From: CALKMS01 sp036796755
GTDB lineage: Bacteria > Actinomycetota > Aquicultoria > SKW223 > CALKMS01
Direction: 5' to 3'
NCBI GenBank assembly: GCA_036796755.1
Contig: DAIRCJ010000077.1
Coordinates: 1 to 6,299 of the forward strand
Length of the DNA: 6,299 nt
Below the pieces are notes generated by a model. It was not told where the DNA came from and ran no database searches. It saw only the letters and a list, made by a program, of their open reading frames with translations. The position numbers were made by a program, and so were the translations under genes. Each line of letters starts with the position of its first letter. Position 1 is the stretch's first letter. This document shows, piece after piece, positions 1 through 5,360 of the stretch.

Positions 1-19
1 CTTCTTCTTCGCTATACAT
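1..19 (-). CDS. Possible 5' end of a divergent gene leaving the left edge (uncertain)
   Basis: On the minus strand an ATG (complement of 17-19) opens a frame running off the window after about six codons (M-Y-S-E-E-E). A purine-rich GGGGG (complement of 33-37) lies upstream, but its 13-nt spacing is long for a ribosome binding site. A perfect TATAAT on the minus strand (complement of 63-68) would start transcription about 35 nt upstream of the ATG. Only six codons are visible, so no family can be assigned and the start may be coincidental. The long AT-rich stretch between it and the next plus-strand gene is compatible with a divergent promoter region. Confidence 0.28.
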
Positions 20-242
20 CCTGATTTTTCAACCCCCTTTAAACCCTTAAGCACTTTTGACAATTATAGCTTAAAAATTCATCTTCGGGTAAAAACTTTA
101 AAAAGAGCTAAATAAAATTTTTTTCCGTAACTCTCAACCAGCTTTTCTGGCTGCTTACCATCTTCGAGCAAAAAATTTTTTTAACCCGGTTCTCTTTTAA
201 ATTTTAAAGCCCTAAATTATCTAAAAGCTCGAATAAAATTTG
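20..242. other. AT-rich non-coding region with A/T tracts and a loose direct repeat
   Basis: No coding frame with a credible start and ribosome binding site is seen here, and no tRNA or recognisable riboswitch. It contains AnTn tracts at 114-124 (A4T7), 170-182 (A6T7) and 235-241 (A4T3). It also has a 16-nt imperfect direct repeat (CATCTTCGGGTAAAAA at 80-95, CATCTTCGAGCAAAAA at 159-174, 14 of 16 identical). A/T tracts upstream of a promoter often bend DNA or act as UP elements for the RNA polymerase alpha subunit, which is one inferred role. Confidence 0.5.
63..92 (-). promoter_or_regulatory. Possible divergent promoter (TATAAT on minus strand)
   Basis: The complement of 63-68 reads TATAAT, a perfect -10 hexamer. 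The best -35-like match is poor: TTACCC (complement of 87-92) at 18-nt spacing, with three of six matches. It points toward the putative minus-strand start at 19. In such AT-rich DNA a chance TATAAT is quite possible. Confidence 0.25.
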
Positions 243-271
243 TTGACAGAAAATTTTTTCTATGCTTTAAT
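243..271 (+). promoter_or_regulatory. Sigma-70-type extended -10 promoter for the glutamate-synthase-like gene
   Basis: A perfect -35 TTGACA (243-248) is followed after exactly 17 nt by TTTAAT (266-271, five of six to TATAAT). A TGC directly before the hexamer (263-265) forms an extended -10. Transcription should begin near 278, giving a leader of about 80 nt before the GTG start. An A4T6 tract (250-259) lies in the spacer. This is the best promoter in the window. The palindrome over the predicted start site suggests it is repressible. Confidence 0.82.
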
Positions 272-274
272 TGC

Positions 275-298
275 TAAACGGCAATCAATTGCCGTTTA
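275..298. promoter_or_regulatory. Perfect palindrome over the predicted transcription start, likely operator
   Basis: The arms TAAACGGCAAT (275-285) and ATTGCCGTTTA (288-298) are exact reverse complements separated by two bases (CA). The palindrome begins four bases after the -10 hexamer and covers the predicted start near 278, where a bound dimeric repressor would block RNA polymerase. The two-base centre is too tight for an RNA loop unless inner pairs open, favouring a protein-binding DNA site over a leader hairpin. I do not recognise it as the site of a known regulator. Confidence 0.6.
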
Positions 299-300
299 AA

Positions 301-322
301 CTTTGCTTTAGAAAGAGCAAAG
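301..322 (+). other. Leader hairpin upstream of the ribosome binding site
   Basis: CTTTGCT (301-307) pairs with AGCAAAG (316-322). The stem can extend inward by a T-G wobble and a T-A pair to leave an AGAA loop. It lies about 20 nt before the ribosome binding site in the predicted 5' leader. It is not followed by a T-tract, so it is not a terminator. A role in mRNA stability or translation is possible but is inference. Confidence 0.4.
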
Positions 323-342
323 CTTAAAAAAAATCATTTTTC

Positions 343-350
343 AGGAGGTG
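343..350 (+). promoter_or_regulatory. Strong ribosome binding site that decides the start of the glutamate-synthase-like gene
   Basis: AGGAGGTG (343-350) is fully complementary to the 3' end of 16S rRNA. Its final GTG (348-350) is the first possible start codon of the frame, but a start cannot lie within its own Shine-Dalgarno. The next in-frame GTG at 357 sits eight bases after AGGAGG, the ideal spacing, so 357 is taken as the start. Confidence 0.85.
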
Positions 351-356
351 AAGGTT

Positions 357-1946
357 GTGACCTTACAAAGACCTAACGCTAACGAAGCTACCCAGACCAG
401 CAATCGCTCACGAAATGCTATACCCTCATCAGGACTTTGCACCCGCTGTCTGGACAACTGCCGGGGCAACTGCGAAGTTTTCAAAGCCTCATTTAGAGGA
501 AGGGAGGTGCTTTATCCAGGCCCCTACGGTTCCCTAACGGCCGGTGCCGACAAGGACTACCCTGTTGACTACAGCCATCTAAACATTATGGGGTATGCTT
601 TTGGAGCTAAAGGCTTGCCGGAGGGAAAAGAACCCAGTCCTGATAATACCCTTTTTCCAATGGTAAACACCGAGACAGAATATGGAGTGGAAAATAAAGT
701 CAGGATGAAGGTGCCAGTTTTCACTGGCGCTCTGGGTTCTACCGATGTAGCCCGGAAAAACTGGGAAAGTTTTGCGGTTGGAGCAGCTATTTCCGGAATT
801 ACTATTGTCTGCGGAGAAAATGTTTGCGGAGTTGACCCTCAAGCTGAGTTCAAAGATGGAAAAGTAGTTGAGTCGCCGGAGATGAGAAGGAGAGTGGAAA
901 TTTACAAGCGCTACCACGAAGGTTACGGCGACCTGATTGTTCAAATGAATGTAGAAGATACCCGATTTGGAGTAGCCGAGTATGTTATCGAAAAACTTGG
1001 AGTGGAAACCATAGAGCTTAAATGGGGTCAGGGGGCCAAGTGTATCGGGGGGGAAATTAAAATTGACAGCCTGGAAAGAGCTTTAGAGCTTCAGAGGAGA
1101 GGTTACTTAATAACTCCCGACCCTTCAATTGAAGCCAACCAGAAAGCCTTTAAAGAAGGGGCTATAAAACAATTTGAAAGACATTCTCGCCTTGGCTTTA
1201 TCGACCAGGAATCATTTATGAAAGAAGTTGAAAGGCTGAGAAATCTTGGGGCAAAAAGAGTAACTCTTAAAACCGGTGCTTACCCTATGCGCGAACTGGC
1301 AATGGCTATAAAATGGGCTTCTGATGCCAAAATCGACCTGGTTACCATTGACGGCGCCCCGGGAGGAACCGGAATGAGCCCCTGGAGAATGATGGTTGAA
1401 TGGGGGGTCCCTACCTTCTATCTTCAGTGTATGGCCTATGAGTTAGCTGAACGGCTAGCTAAAAAAGGAAGGTTTGTTCCCGATTTGGCCATGGCGGGAG
1501 GCTTCTCCACTGAAGACCACATTTTTAAAGTTCTGGCTATGGGAGCCCCTTACTTTAAGGCAGTTTGCATGGGCCGAGCTTTAATGATTCCCGGGTTTGT
1601 TGGGAGGAACATAAAGCAGTGGATTGAAGACAATGACCTGCCAAAAACTGTCTCTGAGTACGGTACCACCATCCAGGAAATCTTTGTTTCCTACGAAGAA
1701 CTGGTAGCTAAATACGGAAAGGAAGCTGTAGACTCGATGCCCACTGGCGCCATTGGCGTTTATACCTTTGTCGACAAGCTCAAAGTTGGCCTTCAGCAAC
1801 TAATGGCTGGCTCCCGTAACTTCAAGGTCTCCGCTATCAGCCGTAAAGACCTTATGGCTTTAACTGAAGAGGCAGCTAAAATTTCCGGAATCCCTTATGT
1901 GATGGATGCCTACCGAGAGGAGGCTCTCCAGATAATTGAGAGCTGA
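357..1946 (+). CDS. FMN-binding glutamate synthase family protein (GltB-like synthase domain, stand-alone)
   Basis: A 529-residue protein with the FMN-binding TIM-barrel synthase domain of glutamate synthases. Family signatures are GQGAKCIGGE (about residues 224-233, matching the GQGAKPGEGG region of classical enzymes) and DGAPGGTGMSP (332-342, the glycine-rich flavin/substrate loop). LAMAGGFST (377-385) and a following AMGA segment fit the late barrel strands that bind FMN phosphate. The glutaminase (N-terminal amidotransferase) and C-terminal GXGXG domains of full-length GltB are absent. An N-terminal four-cysteine motif, C-x2-C-x3-C-x3-C (Cys28, 31, 35, 39), may bind an iron-sulfur cluster or zinc. 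The classical 3Fe-4S CX5CX4C-type motif after the barrel is not seen. In the family, such proteins form glutamate from 2-oxoglutarate and ammonia with partner subunits, or have unproven substrates. No gltD or glutaminase gene is adjacent. It is a single-gene transcription unit with its own promoter, palindrome and terminator. The start at 357 is chosen over the GTG at 348, which lies in the ribosome binding site. Family call is firm; exact reaction is not. Confidence 0.93.
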   Translation: MTLQRPNANEATQTSNRSRNAIPSSGLCTRCLDNCRGNCEVFKASFRGREVLYPGPYGSLTAGADKDYPVDYSHLNIMGYAFGAKGLPEGKEPSPDNTLFPMVNTETEYGVENKVRMKVPVFTGALGSTDVARKNWESFAVGAAISGITIVCGENVCGVDPQAEFKDGKVVESPEMRRRVEIYKRYHEGYGDLIVQMNVEDTRFGVAEYVIEKLGVETIELKWGQGAKCIGGEIKIDSLERALELQRRGYLITPDPSIEANQKAFKEGAIKQFERHSRLGFIDQESFMKEVERLRNLGAKRVTLKTGAYPMRELAMAIKWASDAKIDLVTIDGAPGGTGMSPWRMMVEWGVPTFYLQCMAYELAERLAKKGRFVPDLAMAGGFSTEDHIFKVLAMGAPYFKAVCMGRALMIPGFVGRNIKQWIEDNDLPKTVSEYGTTIQEIFVSYEELVAKYGKEAVDSMPTGAIGVYTFVDKLKVGLQQLMAGSRNFKVSAISRKDLMALTEEAAKISGIPYVMDAYREEALQIIES

Positions 1947-1976
1947 GATATAAGCCAGGTCTAAAGGTTTGTTTTT

Positions 1977-2005
1977 AAAGCGGGCGCCAGTGGCGCCCGC
2001 TTTTT
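1977..2005 (+). terminator. Intrinsic terminator of the glutamate-synthase-like gene
   Basis: GCGGGCGCC (1980-1988) and GGCGCCCGC (1992-2000) form a nine-pair GC stem with a three-base loop (AGT). Three flanking A-T pairs extend it to twelve. TTTTT (2001-2005) follows directly. It starts 31 nt after the TGA stop and insulates the downstream DUF2207 gene. Confidence 0.95.
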
Positions 2006-2018
2006 CTTGAAAAAAAAC

Positions 2019-2047
2019 TTTTTAAAATTAGCTTCTTAAATTAAAAT
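2019..2047 (+). promoter_or_regulatory. Weak promoter candidate for the DUF2207 gene, possibly leaderless
   Basis: TAAAAT (2042-2047, five of six to TATAAT) would start transcription at about 2054-2055, on the ATG itself. A poor -35-like TTTTTA (2019-2024) lies 17 nt upstream. A promoter is needed here because a strong terminator ends just before. The DNA is so AT-rich that the match is weak evidence. Confidence 0.25.
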
Positions 2048-2054
2048 TAAATTA

Positions 2055-3869
2055 ATGAATAAAAACAGGTTTTTCTTTTTTTTCCTTCTCGCTTTCTTCC
2101 TTTTTCCCCTAAGCTCTGCCCAGGCCAAGGAATACTACTTTCCCGAAGTTCGGATTTATGTTCAGGTCCTGCGAGACGGATCCTTTGATTATATAGAAAA
2201 GCGAACTTACAGATTTGAAGGAAGTTTTCACGGAGCTGACCTGACTGTTTTTAAAGCTGGTTCTCAGGGAATAACCAACTTCCAGATCCAGGAAGGGGAT
2301 CGAATATTTAAGCCCGGAACCGGAGAAGAACCCTACACCGTTCAGATTTCTGAAGACAGTTCTCGAATTTATGCCCGCTGGTTTTACCAGGCTGAAAATG
2401 AAGACAAGACTTTCACCATATCCTACAGGGTATTAAAAGCAATTAAGGCTTACGATGATGTAGCTGAACTTTACTGGAAGTTTATTGGAAGTGGCTGGCA
2501 GAAACCGACTGATTACGTAGGGATAACTGTTTTCTTACCCCCGGTCCCCGATGAAAAACAAATCCGGGCCTGGGGTCACGGCCCTCTGAATGGAGTGGTT
2601 AAAATAATTAGCAATTACCGGGTAGACTTCACCGTTCAAAACCTCCCGGCTGGACAGTTTGTTGAAGGAAGAATAGTTTTTCCTTCAAGCCTTGTGCCTG
2701 ACGCCCCCAGAGAAAAAGGTAAAAGATTGCCCCAGATTCTTAAAGAAGAAAGAAGGTGGGCTCAAACAGCCAATCTCAAAAGAGCTTTTGCTCGGTTTCA
2801 AATTTACTTCCCTCTCCTGCTTGCCTTATCCTTAATCCTTCTTTATTTTTATCTTTATTTCCGCTACGGCCGAGAGTATCAACCCGACTTTGAGGGCAGT
2901 TATTACCGGGAACTTCCTGCCGATTATGGCCCAGCTCTGGCTGGTTACCTTTACCGTTTTGGCAACACCGAACCGGCTGATTTTACCGCCACCATTTTAG
3001 ACCTGGCCCGCAAAAAATACTTAAAAATTGAGGAAAAGAGGGAAGTAAAACCCGGCCTTTTTGGGGCAAAGACAGAATTTTCTTATAACTTAACCAGGTT
3101 AGGAAAAGATGAATCAAGATTGAATGAAAAAGAAAGGATGGTAATGGACTTTCTCTTTAATAAGGTAGCCAGAGGCCCCACCTGTGCTCTGGAAGACGTG
3201 AAAAAATACGGAGAGAAGGAGCCTGAAAAGGCTTATAAGTTCTGGGAAGACTGGAAAAAAGCGATAGAAAAGGAAGCTGATGAGTTAGGAATGCTGGATA
3301 AAAAGAGCACTGATGTCGAAGCCATTAACATTGGACTGAATGTCCTCGCTGGCATTGCTGCCTTTATTTTACTCATTCTTACCTCTAACTATCTCTATCT
3401 GGCTGTAATCTTTGCTGCCATTTTGTCCGCCTCTCTTTCCCCTTTCCTCAAAAAGCGTTCCTTAAGAGGAGCCAGGGAGTTTGCCCGATGGAAGGCTTTC
3501 CGTCGATTCTTAACCGATTTTTCCCGCCTTAAAGAAGCCCTTCCCTCTTCCTTAGAAATCTGGGAACACTACCTTGTTTATGCTGTCAGCTTAGGAGTAG
3601 CTGAGACAGTTTTAAAACAACTTCAAGTGCTGATGCCCAATCTTAAGTTAGAAACCGAAAATGAAACCTTTCTTGCTTATCCTTTTCTCAGGAGCTCTCA
3701 AAGCGGAGTCGATTTTGAATCGTTTTCTTCTTTTTCCTCAAGTTTTTCCTCTACCCTCTCCACCGCCTTTTCCCCACCCAGCAGTTCGGACGGGAGTGGC
3801 GGAGGATTTTCTGGCGGAGGTGGAGGTGGCGGTGGTGGAGGCGGTGGTGGCGGGGGCGGAGCCTGGTAA
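2055..3869 (+). CDS. DUF2207 family membrane protein with a polyglycine C-terminal tail
   Basis: A 604-residue protein resembling DUF2207 predicted membrane proteins; the molecular function of the family is unknown. Residues 1-24 form a signal peptide (basic MNKNR, a Phe/Leu core, AQA before the likely cleavage site). Residues 25-248 are an extracytoplasmic domain beginning with the family-typical pattern of a beta-rich region (VYVQVLRDGSFDYIEKRTYRF-like). A transmembrane helix spans about 250-269, followed by a charged domain (270-425) and a helical hairpin (about 428-443 and 446-463). The basic residues at 466-484 place the C-terminal part in the cytoplasm by the positive-inside rule. The end is a Ser/Phe-rich stretch (546-579), then a Gly-rich tail with 16 consecutive glycines (587-602) and a final Ala-Trp. 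Similar Gly-rich tails occur in this family and in TPM/YgcG proteins. No Shine-Dalgarno precedes the ATG. It lies 50 bp after the previous gene's terminator and 91 bp before the radical SAM gene. Confidence 0.85.
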   Translation: MNKNRFFFFFLLAFFLFPLSSAQAKEYYFPEVRIYVQVLRDGSFDYIEKRTYRFEGSFHGADLTVFKAGSQGITNFQIQEGDRIFKPGTGEEPYTVQISEDSSRIYARWFYQAENEDKTFTISYRVLKAIKAYDDVAELYWKFIGSGWQKPTDYVGITVFLPPVPDEKQIRAWGHGPLNGVVKIISNYRVDFTVQNLPAGQFVEGRIVFPSSLVPDAPREKGKRLPQILKEERRWAQTANLKRAFARFQIYFPLLLALSLILLYFYLYFRYGREYQPDFEGSYYRELPADYGPALAGYLYRFGNTEPADFTATILDLARKKYLKIEEKREVKPGLFGAKTEFSYNLTRLGKDESRLNEKERMVMDFLFNKVARGPTCALEDVKKYGEKEPEKAYKFWEDWKKAIEKEADELGMLDKKSTDVEAINIGLNVLAGIAAFILLILTSNYLYLAVIFAAILSASLSPFLKKRSLRGAREFARWKAFRRFLTDFSRLKEALPSSLEIWEHYLVYAVSLGVAETVLKQLQVLMPNLKLETENETFLAYPFLRSSQSGVDFESFSSFSSSFSSTLSTAFSPPSSSDGSGGGFSGGGGGGGGGGGGGGGGAW

Positions 3870-3926
3870 CAATCCTCTCTTCAGTTCTTTAGCCCCGTCA
3901 AAACCTGATTTGCTATAACCAGGCTC
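3859..3926. repeat. Nine-bp inverted repeat spanning the DUF2207 stop codon
   Basis: GAGCCTGGT (3859-3867) is the exact reverse complement of ACCAGGCTC (3918-3926). The first base of the TAA stop lies within the left arm, and the 50-nt loop holds most of the intergenic sequence. No T-tract follows, so it is not a standard terminator. It could be an mRNA 3' structure or chance. Confidence 0.35.
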
Positions 3927-3938
3927 AATCTCTAAAAT
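3910..3938 (+). promoter_or_regulatory. Candidate promoter for the radical SAM gene
   Basis: TTGCTA (3910-3915, four of six) and TAAAAT (3933-3938, five of six) are separated by 17 nt and would start transcription near 3945. An overlapping alternative is an extended -10, TGCTATAAC (3911-3919), without a -35. Either would give the gene its own transcript. Read-through from the DUF2207 gene 91 bp upstream is equally possible. Confidence 0.35.
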
Positions 3939-3960
3939 ATTCTCGCTACCTTTTGAGGGG

Positions 3961-5322
3961 ATGATGAGTAAAAGAGAAAATCAGGTTTTATTAATTAACC
4001 CACCTTATCCAGCTCTGGAAAAACCTTTCCAGGAGCATTTAGGGCTGGGTTATCTGGCTTCCAGTCTGAAACAAAAAGGGGTAAAAACGAAAATCATTGA
4101 CGCCAACCTTCAAGGCTTAAATGTAAGCAAAACAACAAAAGAAGTCCTGGCCGCTAACCCTCTTTTAATTGGAATTACCGTTACTTATCAGGACTGCTTT
4201 AAATATGCAGTCAGGCTCTCTGAAGAAATCAAGCAAGCCGGCTATAAGGGAAAAATAGTCCTGGGAGGAATCTTTCCCACCTTAGCCAGCCAGGAGATAC
4301 TAAGCGAGTTTCCCCAGATCGACTTTATCGTCCGAGGTGAAGGAGAAGAAACTCTCTTTGAACTCTGGGAAGCAGTTCAAGAAGAAAGAGAGCCAGAAGA
4401 AGTGGCTGGAGTTGCTTTTCGGAAGGACAAGGAGATTGTAGTTAATCCTTCCCGTCCTTTAATTGAAGACCTGGACCTTCTTCCCGACCCTTCCCGGGAT
4501 ACCCTTCCTCTGGCTTTAAAACAGGGCGGTTGCCTTTCTATCTCAGCCAGCCGCGGCTGTTTTGGCAGTTGCAGTTTTTGCTCTATCTATTCCTTTTATC
4601 AACAACAACCAGGAAAAAACTACCGTTATCGCAGTGTGGAAAGGGTTGTCGAAGAAATTGAGCGCCTGGTTCAAGAAACGGGAGAGGAAAAAATAATGTT
4701 TGTTGATGCCGAGTTTATCGGTGCCGGAAAAAAGGGAAAAGAAAGAGCGCTAAGGTTTGCCGAAGAGATTATAAAAAGGCGTCTCAAAATTCGCTTCCGA
4801 ATAGAAGCCCGGGCCGACAATGTGGATAAAGAGGTTCTTCTGGCGTTAAAAAAAGCCGGGCTAGCCTATGTTTTTTTAGGAGTGGAGTCGGGAATCCAGT
4901 CAGTTCTTGACCGCTTCAACAAGAAAACCACTGTGGAGGACAACCTAAAAGCTATCAAGCTCCTGAAAGAACTGGACATACCTACCGGAATAGGCTTTAT
5001 AATGTTTGACCCTTTCACCACCCTTTCGGAAGTAATTGAAAACGCTGAGTTTTTAGAAAAAACGGGTATTCCTTACAGCCAGCTGGCTGTAACGGTTAGC
5101 CCAGCTGCTAAGCTCATTGTTTTTACGGGAACCGAGGCTCAGAAAAAACTGTCAAAGGAAGGGGTTTTAAAAGGTAACTACCTTGGTTATCGTTACAAAA
5201 TACCGGATTTTAAAGCTCGAGCACTTCAAAAAGCTTTTGAGCTTATGGTTAAACTCCGAATGGCTTTTTTTCGGCTGGAGGTTCTCCTTGGTTTAAAAAA
5301 GCCCCCGGAACTTGAGTTTTGA
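3961..5322 (+). CDS. B12-binding-domain radical SAM protein, function unknown
   Basis: A 453-residue protein with the two-domain layout of B12-binding radical SAM proteins. The N-terminal Rossmann-like domain (about 5-145) opens with VLLINPPYP and contains LGLGYLASSLK, IDAN, LGGIFPT and VRGEGEETL, all typical of the cobalamin-binding-like module. The DxHxxG lower-ligand motif is not seen, and the usual histidine in the GGxHPT-like segment is Phe (GGIFPT). Residues about 190-375 form the radical SAM barrel: CX3CX2C (Cys200, 204, 207, in SRGCFGSCSFCSIY) binds the 4Fe-4S cluster that cleaves S-adenosylmethionine, with FVDAEF, ARAD and FLGVESGIQSVL as later barrel motifs. Family members do methylations, ring contractions or other radical chemistry; the substrate here cannot be predicted. 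GAGGGG (3955-3960) touches the first ATG, so the second ATG (3964, three-base spacing) may be the real start. It converges on ogt with only 38 bp between stops. Confidence 0.88.
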   Translation: MMSKRENQVLLINPPYPALEKPFQEHLGLGYLASSLKQKGVKTKIIDANLQGLNVSKTTKEVLAANPLLIGITVTYQDCFKYAVRLSEEIKQAGYKGKIVLGGIFPTLASQEILSEFPQIDFIVRGEGEETLFELWEAVQEEREPEEVAGVAFRKDKEIVVNPSRPLIEDLDLLPDPSRDTLPLALKQGGCLSISASRGCFGSCSFCSIYSFYQQQPGKNYRYRSVERVVEEIERLVQETGEEKIMFVDAEFIGAGKKGKERALRFAEEIIKRRLKIRFRIEARADNVDKEVLLALKKAGLAYVFLGVESGIQSVLDRFNKKTTVEDNLKAIKLLKELDIPTGIGFIMFDPFTTLSEVIENAEFLEKTGIPYSQLAVTVSPAAKLIVFTGTEAQKKLSKEGVLKGNYLGYRYKIPDFKARALQKAFELMVKLRMAFFRLEVLLGLKKPPELEF

Positions 5323-5360
5323 ATTCAGAACTTTTCCTTAAAGTTTAGATGTCGACTGGA

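Noticed and set aside
138..150. CCAG-CTTTT-CTGG hairpin as a terminator or small RNA
   Set aside because: Only four pairs with no T-tract after it; expected by chance.
579..944. Minus-strand open frame of 121 codons inside the glutamate-synthase-like gene
   Set aside because: It is antisense to strongly conserved coding sequence, has no Shine-Dalgarno and its product has no recognisable domain.
1581..1799. Minus-strand open frame of 72 codons inside the glutamate-synthase-like gene
   Set aside because: Antisense shadow of conserved coding sequence with no initiation signals.
3813..3860. GGN tract as a microsatellite or strong G-quadruplex
   Set aside because: The third codon positions vary, so it is not a perfect repeat. 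Most G runs are only two to five bases without four regular runs of three, so a stable quadruplex is not well supported.
3661..3918. Open plus-strand frame overlapping the end of the DUF2207 gene, encoding a Val/Ala/Glu-rich tail
   Set aside because: It is the out-of-frame reading of the Ser/Phe and polyglycine codons; it has no ribosome binding site and lies within a well-supported gene.
5329..5345. AACTTT/AAAGTT hairpin between the convergent radical SAM and ogt genes as a bidirectional terminator
   Set aside because: The stem is only six pairs, nearly all A-T, with no T-tract on either side; the convergent genes have no clear intrinsic terminator in this 38-bp gap.
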